Assembly (NCBI RefSeq): GCF_000689395.1
Contig: NZ_HG966617.1
Coordinates: 2,540,221 to 2,604,220 of the forward strand
Reading direction: 5' to 3'
From: Candidatus Phaeomarinobacter ectocarpi
Lineage (GTDB): Bacteria > Pseudomonadota > Alphaproteobacteria > CGMCC-115125
DNA length: 64,000 nucleotides
Part shown: in pieces, positions 27,310 to 36,321 of the stretch
Layout of the letters: every line of letters starts with the position of its first letter
Position numbering within the stretch: position 1 is the stretch's first letter
Notes under the pieces: generated by a model
Told to the model about the DNA's origin: nothing
Databases searched by the model: none
Seen by the model: only the letters and a program-made list of their open reading frames with translations
Made by a program: the position numbers and the translations under genes

Positions 27310-28002
27310 TTAACGGGAGGCCCAAAGGTTGTTTTCGGTTAATGCCTGGCCAGGCGACCACGCCTCGCCAGTCACAGATGAAAATTTGAAACCGGCTGCG
27401 GACAAAATACGCGCCAGCTGCGCCGCAAATGCAGCGCCACTTTCGGGCAGCACTTCGACAATCACATTGTCCACCCGGGACAGGCTGGCTTTACAGCCTT
27501 CCAGCACCGCAAGCTCATATCCTTCCACGTCAATTTTCAAAAGCCTGATCCGCGGCATTTCATACCTGATAGCAAGGTCATCGACCGATACCAAGGGCAC
27601 CACAAACGGGTATGGCTGATCGTTGGGGCCAATGTTCGCAAGACTCAGCCGGGCCCGGTCCTGATCACTTTGATGTTGTAATGTGATGAAACCGTCTTCC
27701 TGTCCGACAGCGGCGCATATGGTGGTGATATTGCCAAACCCGCTGGCTGCGCTGTTTGTGAGTACCAAGTGGCAGTTGTGAGGCTGCGGATCAATGGCAT
27801 AGACATGCCCCTGCGCGCCTACTGAGTGAGCAGCAAGCAACGACAGCGTTCCAACATGCGACCCAACATCAATGGCGATGTCCCCGCTCCCAAGCAACCG
27901 TTCGAACAAAGCGGTTGTTGCAGGTTCCGTCACGCCAAACTGGATCAGCTCAAGCTGAGTCCATTCGCGCGGGTCAAGTAGCATGCGGATGCCTGGCTTC
28001 AC
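27310..28002 (-). CDS. FkbM family methyltransferase (true start probably further upstream)
   Basis: FkbM hallmarks: AIDVGSHVGTLSLLAAHSVG, HVYAIDPQPHNCHL, and RLLKIDVEGYELAVLEGCKA. The coordinates start at the first conventional codon, GTG 28002, but this cuts off a conserved-looking head. The frame stays open to 28149 and encodes LLRILGRAPGFRGKGWLQHV and RVVEVKPGIRMLLDPREW, much like other FkbM N-termini. There is no ATG, GTG or TTG in that stretch. A CTG at 28149 overlaps the upstream stop as CTGA and has GAGAGAG 7 bp before it; an ATT follows it. I favour that upstream non-canonical start. Last gene of the wzx operon. Confidence 0.82.
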   Translation of the reverse strand: MKPGIRMLLDPREWTQLELIQFGVTEPATTALFERLLGSGDIAIDVGSHVGTLSLLAAHSVGAQGHVYAIDPQPHNCHLVLTNSAASGFGNITTICAAVGQEDGFITLQHQSDQDRARLSLANIGPNDQPYPFVVPLVSVDDLAIRYEMPRIRLLKIDVEGYELAVLEGCKASLSRVDNVIVEVLPESGAAFAAQLARILSAAGFKFSSVTGEAWSPGQALTENNLWASR

Positions 28003-28145
28003 CTCAACAACGCGCGGGCGGGCAGCTCGCTGCAGTACATGCTGCAGCCACCCTTTACCGCGAAAGCCCGGCGCGCGACCCAGAATGCGAAGCAGAAAAA
28101 AGAGAATTGTCCCACCCCCCAGTCCAGGCGATTTCCATGCGCCAA

Positions 28146-29324
28146 TCAGCTAAGTACTCTCTCAAGTGCGGCATCAAAACAGGCCTGACCTTGCGCGAAT
28201 GAATGGGCTTGATTGACCCTGGCGATGTCCTGCATGTCAAGACTGCGTGAGTTTAACACAGCAAGCCGCAGGCAGTCTTGCAATTCCTCTTCAGTGCCGA
28301 ACTGCCACCCTGTCTCGCCATCAAAGATCATGTTGGGAACACACCCACACAGGTTCGAAACGATCGCAGGCAAACCCGCCGCAAACCCCTCATTGACCAC
28401 AAGTCCCCATGTATCATCATCGGATGCAAGTACCTGGCAATCAGCCGCCGCGTAAAACGCCGGTAGCACGGTCTGATTCTGAAATCCCCAGAACCTGACC
28501 GGCAGCCCATATGACATGGCGACCGCCTCCAACTCACATTGCTCCGGCCCTGAACCGACAATCCAAAGCTGAGACCGGCCGACAAGATCCGGTTCGGCCG
28601 CAAGCATGCGGCGGTAAGCCTGAAGCAACATGCTGATCCTTTTCCGGCCGATGAGTTTGCCGACCGTTAGCAGAATCGTATCAGCAACGCCTGCCCCCGA
28701 CTGCCTCCGCAATCTCGCAGCCTCGCCGCTGCCCCGCGCCTCAGCCGCGTCAGAGCCGATGCGTGCCGTATCAACCATATGTGGCAGATAGTGAAGCCGC
28801 CGCGCCGGCACGCCATAATACTCCAAGTATTCCCGCGCCCGCGCACCCGGATAGAGGTAATGGGCCATCCGCGGCATAATCATGCGGTACGGCAGGTATT
28901 TGAGCAACTTCACGGCAGCGCTTCTGGGTGAATTTAGTATAGAGTCGCCACGCACAAACACCGGCAACTTCTGGCGCCGTGCAGCCAAAAGCGCCTGAAC
29001 GCTGGACTTTTTGTTCCAGCCAAGCACGACTAGCGCATCGAACCCACCTGCTTCCAGACGGGCACCAATTTCAGGCGTGTCACAACCTGAGAAACTAAGA
29101 TCCGGATGCTGAGCAACATTGTTGAGCCATTCGTGATGATACCCCTCGAGCAGAGGCGTATCCCACTCAAACTCGATATCAAAGCCCGCCCGCGCTTGGT
29201 CGGCCCCAGTTGCCTTAAGCGCGTAAAAAACCGTCAAGTCATGGTGCCGCGCCAGTGAAGCATACCACGGGCTGTAATATTGCACAGGATGGGTTGCGAC
29301 AAAGGCGATTCGGCGTCGGGTCAT
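28146..29324 (-). CDS. Glycosyltransferase, GT4-like
   Basis: N-terminal IAFVATHPVQYYSPWYASLA, then LLTVGKLIGRKRISMLLQAY, LWIVGSGPEQCELEAVA and VRFWGFQNQTVLPAFYAAAD. It continues with VLASDDDTWGLVVNEGFAAG, the E-x7-E-type nucleotide-sugar site of GT4 enzymes. 392 residues, normal. Its ATG overlaps the sulfotransferase stop (ATGA at 29321-29324), so translation is coupled. It probably adds one sugar of the repeat unit; the donor is not readable from sequence. Confidence 0.87.
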   Translation of the reverse strand: MTRRRIAFVATHPVQYYSPWYASLARHHDLTVFYALKATGADQARAGFDIEFEWDTPLLEGYHHEWLNNVAQHPDLSFSGCDTPEIGARLEAGGFDALVVLGWNKKSSVQALLAARRQKLPVFVRGDSILNSPRSAAVKLLKYLPYRMIMPRMAHYLYPGARAREYLEYYGVPARRLHYLPHMVDTARIGSDAAEARGSGEAARLRRQSGAGVADTILLTVGKLIGRKRISMLLQAYRRMLAAEPDLVGRSQLWIVGSGPEQCELEAVAMSYGLPVRFWGFQNQTVLPAFYAAADCQVLASDDDTWGLVVNEGFAAGLPAIVSNLCGCVPNMIFDGETGWQFGTEEELQDCLRLAVLNSRSLDMQDIARVNQAHSFAQGQACFDAALERVLS

Positions 29325-30301
29325 TCATGCATCGCCTTATCTTGATTCACTCTCAGCCAGTGTTGCAGGGGCCGGCCGAGCATCCGTTCGAGCTCAAGCA
29401 CATCGCCGCGCACCAGCGCGACAATGGCAGCCTTCTCGCCGGCGCTCAATTCAGGATAGGCCGGGCGGAAGAAAAGCTGTTCCATCACCCGCCGCACCTG
29501 CAACAGATCCTTCAACCTGTCAGCAACCGCCATACCCGCCCACTTCTTGATCCACAAATAGGGGCCGCGGGCAATCCATGTATAAAGCCGTGAATAAATA
29601 CGCCGTGCCTTCTCCGACTTTGGTTGAACGCCCTGCCGCGCATTACGCTTGCCTGCCGCCACTAGATGCGTCGATTCGAAAGTGTCAATGCCGAGGAATT
29701 GGGCTAGCTCGTCCAGGGTCGCCTGCCGCCGCTCCGTCACGTCTTCATGGCACCGGATGAAAAACTGGTCTACTGGAAATTCCGCGAACCACCTTTTTAG
29801 GTGTTTTGCGTAAAGCGCCGGTTCGAGCAATAAATCTGGATACTGCTCAATCGCCTCAAGCACGCTTGGCCGGGTGACCAGCGGCACCGCCTGATGAAAA
29901 TTCTGCCGCAGCAGATGCCAGTAGTGAGATTGTATCTGTGACACAGGGTCGCGCAAAATGGCGACAATGCGTGTGTGCGGAATAACAGTCTTCGCATGCA
30001 GGTGCGCGCGCGGAGATGCCATATACCTCACAGAGAAATCACAGCGGATGAGTTCATCCCCGCAACCAGAGAAATAAGCGGGGTATTCATCAAAGCGGTC
30101 CGCAAAATTCTCGTAATGAAGCGCGTTCAGCTCCTTGCGCGTCGGCATGAAAACCTGCGGATGCGCATCAAGCACGTTTGAGAGCCATGTGGTAGCGGAC
30201 TTTGGTGCACCGATGCCAAGGAGGTTCGGCAGGTGCTTGTCCGGGTCACTAGTCGCGCGTTGCGCCAACTCGGCAAGGCGAGGGTCGACATCCATACTCA
30301 T
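29321..30301 (-). CDS. Sulfotransferase family protein
   Basis: PAPS-dependent transferase fold. 5'-phosphosulfate loop LLGIGAPKSATTWLSNVLDA (about residues 27-46) and 3'-phosphate site IVAILRDPVSQIQSHYWHLL. Later CHEDVTERRQATLDELAQFL is as in Sulfotransfer_1 members. 326 residues. It is framed by two glycosyltransferase genes with ATGA overlaps on both sides, so it is part of the assembly operon. The product may carry sulfate esters. The PAPS donor can be made by CysNC at 61948. Protein tyrosine or lipid sulfation is an alternative, but context favours sugar. Confidence 0.85.
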   Translation of the reverse strand: MSMDVDPRLAELAQRATSDPDKHLPNLLGIGAPKSATTWLSNVLDAHPQVFMPTRKELNALHYENFADRFDEYPAYFSGCGDELIRCDFSVRYMASPRAHLHAKTVIPHTRIVAILRDPVSQIQSHYWHLLRQNFHQAVPLVTRPSVLEAIEQYPDLLLEPALYAKHLKRWFAEFPVDQFFIRCHEDVTERRQATLDELAQFLGIDTFESTHLVAAGKRNARQGVQPKSEKARRIYSRLYTWIARGPYLWIKKWAGMAVADRLKDLLQVRRVMEQLFFRPAYPELSAGEKAAIVALVRGDVLELERMLGRPLQHWLRVNQDKAMHE

Positions 30302-31581
30302 GATCGCGCCACCGCCCTATCAAAAATCCGGCATTCCTGCTGCGCCAGCTTTTCCGCCTCGCTAACCTGAATCTTTGCTGGTCCTGGACTAGGCACCCTT
30401 CCAGCGCCGCAAATCACCTCCCGCCACAGCCCCGCAAGGCTTGCCGCCGCATCCTCAAAACCTGCCTCACCATCTGGGAGAAGCCCGATCGCACATTGGG
30501 GGAAAGCACCAAGTGCCCGCTCAACCACGCTGTCCCGCCCCACGGCAGCCACCACCGGCTTCCCCATCTCGGCCAGAATCGCCAGTTTTGAGGGCCGGTA
30601 AGCCGGATCGTTTGACCCCAGCACGATGTTGAAATCCGCCCGAGAGGTGGCATCAAGCGCATTGAAATAAGGTATGCGGTCCCCTTGCTCTTGCACCGCC
30701 TCGCTGACACCGAATTCGCGGGCCGCAGCCGTGACAAAAGCCTGTGTCTCACGGTTCGAATATTTTGTGCCGACAAATTGCAACCGTACTGCACCGAAAA
30801 CATCAGGCCATTGCTGCCGTGCACTACTCAATGCCTTCATCAGCAGCCGCAAAAAATCAACGCTCTCAGCGCCCGCCCGGCCTGCATAGAACCCCGTGCA
30901 TGTCGTTTTATCGAACACGAGTGGGGTCTCAATAGCCTGCAAAACTTCAATGTCCTTAGGGTTGAATCCAAACGGCACTTCCGCCGCCGGAACATCCGCC
31001 AGGCCCGGATAGCGCCTGCGGAAGACATCAATATACTTCTGGCTGACCGAAATGATGCCGGACGCATGCGGAACCGTCATAGCCTCCAGCTTGCGGTGCA
31101 CCGCCCGCATAAACCGATGTTTGAGCTGTCGGCTGCGCTGCGAGTTGACGAATTCAGCGTTGAACCAGGGATCCTGAAAATCGAGCACGAATGGTACACC
31201 AAAGCGGCGCTGCCAATAGCGGCCAAGCGTCATGATCGGGAACTGTGTTGTGGAGATATAGATGAGGTCATACGTCCCGCTGGCCAGAAGCTTTGATCCG
31301 GCCCGTGCCAGAGCCACCCATCCACGCAGGCCGGAAGCAGTCAGGCCGAGATGTCGCGTCACATGTACGCCAAGCGCATCCACACGTTGGATTGGCAGGT
31401 CGTCGGGAACCGTTCGTGTAAGTCGCTCTTCAATTGGCCGCCCGGCGGTTTCAGGAGAGATCGCTAATATGGCAGGCTCCCACCCATACCGTGCATAAAA
31501 GTTCACACCGCCGCGCACCCTGTGCATATCCGCCGCATCTGTCGGCGGAAAATGGGGCGAGACAATGAGGAGACGGCGCAT
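30298..31581 (-). CDS. Glycosyltransferase, GT-B/GT4-like
   Basis: Starts MRRLLIVSPHFPPTDAADMH, the usual GT4 N-terminal strand and loop. FVLDFQDPWFNAEF and GIISVSQKYIDVFRRRYPGL lie in the N-domain. TGFYAGRAGAESVDFL begins the C-domain, with ADFNIVLGSNDPAYRPSKLA and EMGKPVVAAVG as the nucleotide-sugar region. An open frame reaches 31800, but the first 73 codons do not resemble the family and would overlap wzx, so ATG 31581 is used; no strong ribosome site is present. 427 residues. Stop overlaps the sulfotransferase ATG. Confidence 0.83.
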   Translation of the reverse strand: MRRLLIVSPHFPPTDAADMHRVRGGVNFYARYGWEPAILAISPETAGRPIEERLTRTVPDDLPIQRVDALGVHVTRHLGLTASGLRGWVALARAGSKLLASGTYDLIYISTTQFPIMTLGRYWQRRFGVPFVLDFQDPWFNAEFVNSQRSRQLKHRFMRAVHRKLEAMTVPHASGIISVSQKYIDVFRRRYPGLADVPAAEVPFGFNPKDIEVLQAIETPLVFDKTTCTGFYAGRAGAESVDFLRLLMKALSSARQQWPDVFGAVRLQFVGTKYSNRETQAFVTAAAREFGVSEAVQEQGDRIPYFNALDATSRADFNIVLGSNDPAYRPSKLAILAEMGKPVVAAVGRDSVVERALGAFPQCAIGLLPDGEAGFEDAAASLAGLWREVICGAGRVPSPGPAKIQVSEAEKLAQQECRIFDRAVARS

Positions 31582-31607
31582 AAGGGAAGCCCACTTGTTC
31601 ACAGCAT

Positions 31608-33113
31608 TCAGGGTTTGGCAGGCGGCAAGAACAACAACATCCCGAGACGCCTGCCCTGCGGCACATAATATAGAATGTCCCGCAGAGCGCCCGCATCTAT
31701 AACCCGGATCACAGCCAGATAGGTAGATGCACAGAGCCCAGCCGCACCGACAAACTGCCAGACCGTGTCCAGGCCAGATATCGCCGGCACCAGTTGCCAC
31801 CAGGTAACAGCCGCGAGGGAACCACTGGCAGCACAGGCTGCCAGCGTGCGCAGAACCGCACTAAGAGCCAGCACACCGCGCCCAACCAGCAGCGCTATAA
31901 GACCGGTGCAGACGCCCCCATAAACCACAGCAATCGTCTTTGCATATGCCAGAACTTCGCCCGACAGAAGAAGTGGTGCTAGCCCGGCCACATATCCCGC
32001 TAGAAGACTGAGTTGTGCATAGAGGACGATGCGCGGACCGATGCCCGTGAGAACAATCACGGTCAATGCCTGCAGACCAACACGGCCAACGCAGATGAGA
32101 GCCGCAACCGGAAGAAAAGCGGCGACTTCAACCCACCCCGACCCGAAAACAATCAGGACGGCTGCTTCGGGCTCAAGGATCAGCAGTGTCGCGGGCGGCA
32201 ATGCAATCCAAGCAGAGGCCCTTAACAACAGGCCAGACGCTTCACGCGCCTGCTGTGTGCCACGCTCCAGTTTCGAGAGTATCGGATAAAGCACAGTCAC
32301 CGCAGGCCCAGCAAAGGTTGCGGTGGACAATTGCCCAAGACCGATGGCACGCCCATAGATGCCATAAGCGGCATAGCCTTGACCTTGCGAGAGAAAGACG
32401 CTTTCCAGCAGCAGCCGCCCGCGCGTCAGGACCTCGGACGCGCTGCGGGTAATACCAAATCGCATGGCGGAAGCATAGGCCTTGAAATCGAAGTCCCAAG
32501 CAATAAGGCCACGCCGCGAAATGAAGAGGTCTGCGGCGAACGGCACCGGTACTAAGATCATGTGTGCCATAAGGGCAAGAACACCGAAGCCCGACAGCGC
32601 GAGACCGATCGCAACCCCGCCCGACAAAAGCACGCTGATACTCTTGAGAAGCCGCAGACGCCGCCAGTCCAGTTCTATCTGGAGAACAGTGCTCCATAGG
32701 ATGCGGGGCAGATTGAGTAGAATACCAATGGATCCTATTGCCAGATATGGTGCCAAGGGCGCCAAATTCTCAATCCAAAGAAAACCGGCAGCCACGCCAT
32801 TTACGATGACAAAGAGACATCCATGGAGGATCAACCCGAACGACCAGTGCCTTGCATACTGTAGGGTGTTATCGGTCTTCTGCCGTAGCGCATGCTCAAG
32901 AAAGCTCTGGATGGAAAATACATAAGTGAAGACAACGATGGCCTGGATGAGACCGAACTGGCCGTAGATCTGAGGCGTAAGTAGCCGTACCAAAATAAGG
33001 CTGATGGCCACCTGAACAATCTGCAGACTGATCGAGACACCAGTACCCCAGATCAGGGCCGACCTAGCGGTCGTTCTAAAAGATTTTGGTTCTCCTCCGG
33101 ACACGGGTGCCAA
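31608..33113 (-). CDS. wzx: Oligosaccharide flippase (Wzx-like)
   Basis: About 12-14 hydrophobic segments over 501 residues, with the polysaccharide-synthesis flippase pattern. It starts with ALIWGTGVSISLQIVQVAIS and LVRLLTPQIYGQFGLIQAIV; that L-x-P-x-x-Y/F-G motif near the second helix is characteristic. It moves lipid-linked repeat units across the inner membrane. The only Wzx candidate in the window. Start uncertain: TTG 33113 is the longest, and GTG 33104 is possible. It heads the minus-strand operon wzx, GT, sulfotransferase, GT, FkbM. Divergent from the GT gene at 33266. Confidence 0.85.
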   Translation of the reverse strand: MAPVSGGEPKSFRTTARSALIWGTGVSISLQIVQVAISLILVRLLTPQIYGQFGLIQAIVVFTYVFSIQSFLEHALRQKTDNTLQYARHWSFGLILHGCLFVIVNGVAAGFLWIENLAPLAPYLAIGSIGILLNLPRILWSTVLQIELDWRRLRLLKSISVLLSGGVAIGLALSGFGVLALMAHMILVPVPFAADLFISRRGLIAWDFDFKAYASAMRFGITRSASEVLTRGRLLLESVFLSQGQGYAAYGIYGRAIGLGQLSTATFAGPAVTVLYPILSKLERGTQQAREASGLLLRASAWIALPPATLLILEPEAAVLIVFGSGWVEVAAFLPVAALICVGRVGLQALTVIVLTGIGPRIVLYAQLSLLAGYVAGLAPLLLSGEVLAYAKTIAVVYGGVCTGLIALLVGRGVLALSAVLRTLAACAASGSLAAVTWWQLVPAISGLDTVWQFVGAAGLCASTYLAVIRVIDAGALRDILYYVPQGRRLGMLLFLPPAKP

Positions 33114-33265
33114 CTTTGCTGCCAGTTCAATGCGTCAATGCCCGCGGATGCCTAAAGATTTCCGCCACCGGCACCATCATTTGCTACCGCAGCGTTTTAT
33201 CAGACATGACAAGCGGAGGCAGCTATAAATACAGGTAGACTAACGTAGTAGAAAGTGCTGACCCA

Positions 33266-34531
33266 ATGCGCGACCCGGGTTACGACAAGCCCCAGAATGA
33301 TGGCCCGCCGGCACCGGCCCCGAACAACACTCCGGATCAGGAGCGTACGCTTGAAGGTGAGCATATTCTGGCACTGCTCGCGAGCTCCCATCTGTTCGGC
33401 TCTGAACGTGCGAACATCGAAGCCATGCGCGCGCTTCGCGAGCAAGGTGCTCAGGTTACCTTCCTAACCCATGGCACCTTCGGCGCAGATCACATCGAGC
33501 CCTATCTGGAAGCATCCGGCTTCAACTGGCATCGCGCTGCATTTGGCTATTTGTGGACCCGGCATATGCTAGGCAAACACTTCAAGTACTTCATACGCAA
33601 CCTCTACGGTGTAGTCGCTACCTCCCTCACGCTGCGCCGCCTGATACCCGCTCTCGGCATCACCGCGCTGCACATCCCAAATCTGCAAAACTTTTCTTAT
33701 GTCGCACCGATAGCGCGCTGGCTCGGCATGCCCATCGTGATGCGCGCAGGCGACGAACTGCCCGCCCATACACCCATCCACCGTTGGTTGGTGCGCCGTG
33801 CCGTCTGGTCAGCAACACTCTTCGTCGCTGTCTCCAACTACATTCGCGACACGCTCATTGAAAACGGCGTGCCACCGGAAAACGTCCAAGTGATCTATAA
33901 CCACCCACCCCAGCGCAACCTACCTGCCGGGTCCCACACCTGCGATGAAGCGGCGCAAGTCGAGGATAGCACCTGGATGCTTTCCTTCATCGGACAGCTT
34001 TCACCCGCCAAAGGTGCAATTGAAGCAATCGAGGCTGTCTCGCTACTCAAGGAAGCTGGCTACCGGGTGACGCTCAAGATTGCCGGGTCGGCGGAATGGG
34101 GCAGCACTTACGGCCAAAACCTCTCTCAAATCGTGCAAGACCTGGACCTCGCCCGTGAGGTTGAGTTTCTGGGTTTCATTGAGAACGTTCCCGGCCTTCT
34201 CGCAGCCTCACACCTGCACCTGTGCCCCTCAACCTGGAATGACCCCCACCCCAACGTGATACCAGAGGCCAAAAAGTCCGGCACACCATCGATCGTATTT
34301 CCCCGCGGTGGTATGCCGGAATTGATCCATCATAGGGTCGACGGCAGCGTATGCGGCAACGCCACGTCATACGCCTTGTTCACCGAGATTTCATGGTGGC
34401 TCGGACAACCCGAAGTACTCAAGGCCGCATGCATCGCAGCACGGCGCGATTACGAGGCCCGCTTCAATTATGAGCGGTTCATGACGCAGTGGCACGGCAT
34501 CTACGCACATATCCGCAACACACACACCTAG
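33266..34531 (+). CDS. Glycosyltransferase, GT4-like
   Basis: The first ~30 residues are a Pro/Asn-rich tail unlike the family core, which begins at HILALLASSHLFGSERANIE. IVMRAGDELPAHTPIHRWLV and LFVAVSNYIRDTLIENGVPP are N-domain elements. WMLSFIGQLSPAKGAIEAIE, VEFLGFIENVPGLLAASHLH and CPSTWNDPHPNVIPEAKKSG form the C-domain donor site. 421 residues. Only a weak ribosome site precedes ATG 33266. It stands alone on the + strand between wzx and galE, with its own promoter presumably in the 152-bp divergent gap. Confidence 0.85.
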   Translation: MRDPGYDKPQNDGPPAPAPNNTPDQERTLEGEHILALLASSHLFGSERANIEAMRALREQGAQVTFLTHGTFGADHIEPYLEASGFNWHRAAFGYLWTRHMLGKHFKYFIRNLYGVVATSLTLRRLIPALGITALHIPNLQNFSYVAPIARWLGMPIVMRAGDELPAHTPIHRWLVRRAVWSATLFVAVSNYIRDTLIENGVPPENVQVIYNHPPQRNLPAGSHTCDEAAQVEDSTWMLSFIGQLSPAKGAIEAIEAVSLLKEAGYRVTLKIAGSAEWGSTYGQNLSQIVQDLDLAREVEFLGFIENVPGLLAASHLHLCPSTWNDPHPNVIPEAKKSGTPSIVFPRGGMPELIHHRVDGSVCGNATSYALFTEISWWLGQPEVLKAACIAARRDYEARFNYERFMTQWHGIYAHIRNTHT

Positions 34532-34562
34532 AGTTGGAAAACCCAGCAGGAAAAGCGTCAAC

Positions 34563-35540
34563 TCAGGCCGGACTCTCCCGGCAATGCCAACGCCACGCGG
34601 TATCAACAATCGGGCCAATCTCTACGTACTGCGCCTTCCATCCCAACGCGTCGAGAGCCAGCGACGGATCTGATACAAGCCGCGCTGGGTCACCCGCCCG
34701 CCGGGCGCCGACCTCCACAAGAATGGGATTGTTGGTCACCGCTTGTACAGAATCAATCACTTCAAGCACCGAATACCCTCTGCCGGTACCAAGATTAATT
34801 ATGGTGGGGAGACTACTGCCCAGCCGCTCCAGGGCGCGGACATGCGCGTCCGCCAGATCATCCACGTGGATATAGTCGCGGATACATGTCCCGTCCGGCG
34901 TATCGTAGTCGTTACCGAAGATCGTAATGTGAGGCCGCACCCCCTTGGCCACGTCAATAATCAGCGGGATAAGATGAGTCTCGGGATCATGGCTTTCACC
35001 GATCCGGCAGGCGGGATCAGCCCCTGCGGCGTTAAAGTATCTCAGGGCGCACCACTCAAGCCCATACGCCACGGCGCAATCAGCGAGAACTCGCTCGACC
35101 ATCAACTTTGAGGCGCCATAAGGGTTAACCGGATGGGGAGGCTCGGATTCAACAATCGGTACATTTTTGGGCACACCGTAGGTTGCGCACGTGCTCGAAA
35201 AAACGAACTTCTTGACGCCATTGCGGTGCGCAGATTCAACCAGAGATATTGTCCCACCAACATTGTTTTTGTAGTACTTCAGAGGATTGGAGACAGATTC
35301 ACCAACATATGCAAAAGCGGCCAGATGAATGATCCCTTCCGGACCATACTTGCGCATAACCTGATCCAGACGGTCGCCGTCGGACAGCTCACCTACTTCA
35401 AGCGGACCCCAGTTCACGGCCCATTCATGTCCATAGATCAAACTGTCGTAGGTAACAGGCTGGAAGCCCGCTTGGGCTAAAGCTTTGCAGACATGCGAAC
35501 CAATATAGCCCGCACCACCGGTAACGAGGATTGATCTCAT
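34563..35540 (-). CDS. galE: UDP-glucose 4-epimerase-like (possibly UDP-xylose/arabinose 4-epimerase)
   Basis: Extended SDR with RSILVTGGAGYIGSHVCKAL, FSSTCATYGVPKNVPIVESE, Y-G-A-S-K and DTPDGTCIRDYIHVDDLADA, all GalE signatures. The sequence YGHEWAVNWGPLE near residue 38 recalls the rhizobial subgroup that includes UDP-xylose 4-epimerase. With UXS nearby, UDP-L-arabinose production is plausible, but the sequence alone cannot settle it. ATG 35540 is preferred over the TTG two codons earlier. About 325 residues. A second GalE is at 59350. Confidence 0.88.
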   Translation of the reverse strand: MRSILVTGGAGYIGSHVCKALAQAGFQPVTYDSLIYGHEWAVNWGPLEVGELSDGDRLDQVMRKYGPEGIIHLAAFAYVGESVSNPLKYYKNNVGGTISLVESAHRNGVKKFVFSSTCATYGVPKNVPIVESEPPHPVNPYGASKLMVERVLADCAVAYGLEWCALRYFNAAGADPACRIGESHDPETHLIPLIIDVAKGVRPHITIFGNDYDTPDGTCIRDYIHVDDLADAHVRALERLGSSLPTIINLGTGRGYSVLEVIDSVQAVTNNPILVEVGARRAGDPARLVSDPSLALDALGWKAQYVEIGPIVDTAWRWHCRESPA

Positions 35541-35711
35541 CAACAAGGTTCCATTTTTGATTCAACCGCATCAAAACAATAGTGCAGACAATAGGCACCA
35601 AAACGACATAGGCCAAGATGCCTCTGTTGCAGTATCCGGTGGCGTGTTACTTGATCACAAGGCTACCGAGGGCCGCACGAGTTAGGTCAACAAATTCAAC
35701 GGGGTTTGAGT

Positions 35712-36263
35712 ATGAGAGTCTTTTCGACTGCGTGGCTAGCGGCCATATTGGCACTGTTCAGCTACGGCACGGCCATGGCTCAGTCAGAGCCATTCGTATC
35801 CCTCGACCGATATGAGCTAGGCCCAGGCGACCGCGTGCGCATCATTGTCTTCGGCGAAGCGGATCTCTCAGGCGAATTCGAGCTCGACAGCACCGGTGTA
35901 GTCGCCCTTCCTCTCATCGGCGAAATCAACGCGAATGGTATCCACGCACGGGCCCTCGAAACCCGCATCGAAGGTGCCTTGCGCGACGGATACCTCCTCA
36001 ATCCGCAGGTCAGCGCCGAAATCATAGAATACCGCCCGTTTTACATTTTAGGTGAGGTTGAGCAGCCCGGAGAATACCCCTATGTGACTGGCATGACGAT
36101 CGTGAAAGCGATCGCACTGGCTGGCGGCTACACCCCGCGCGCAAATCGGCGGCGGGTCTTTGTCCAGCTCAAAGGTGAAGGTCAGGAAATCGAAAAGCCC
36201 GCCGATGAAAGTGTTCGGGTGTCACCGGGTGACGTGCTACGCATACCGGAAAGCTTCTTCTAG
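35712..36263 (+). CDS. Short polysaccharide export protein (OPX family, Wza-related)
   Basis: Signal peptide MRVFSTAWLAAILALFSYG ending AMA, then QSEP. There is no lipobox Cys, unlike Wza. The Poly_export domain YELGPGDRVRIIVFGEADLS and LNPQVSAEIIEYRPFYILG is followed by one SLBB domain GEVEQPGEYPYVTGMTIVKA. The protein ends soon after DVLRIPESFF, so the C-terminal outer-membrane helix of Wza is missing. 183 residues. Such short OPX proteins need a separate outer-membrane barrel; the protein at 40769 is a good candidate. GGGG lies upstream of ATG 35712. Likely spans the periplasm with the Wzc-like protein. Confidence 0.88.
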   Translation: MRVFSTAWLAAILALFSYGTAMAQSEPFVSLDRYELGPGDRVRIIVFGEADLSGEFELDSTGVVALPLIGEINANGIHARALETRIEGALRDGYLLNPQVSAEIIEYRPFYILGEVEQPGEYPYVTGMTIVKAIALAGGYTPRANRRRVFVQLKGEGQEIEKPADESVRVSPGDVLRIPESFF

Positions 36264-36267
36264 GATA

Positions 36268-36318
36268 CCTGCCAGGCAGGGTTACCTGTTGTTTGAAGAG
36301 GAGCGGCCCACGCGGGCC
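36268..36318. terminator. Hairpins between convergent OPX and O-antigen ligase genes
   Basis: CCTGCC-A-GGCAGG (36268-36280) and GGCCC-ACGC-GGGCC (36305-36318) fill the 58-bp convergent gap. No T-tract follows on either strand. They may stop transcription with Rho or serve both directions. Confidence 0.4.
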
Positions 36319-36321
36319 CCG

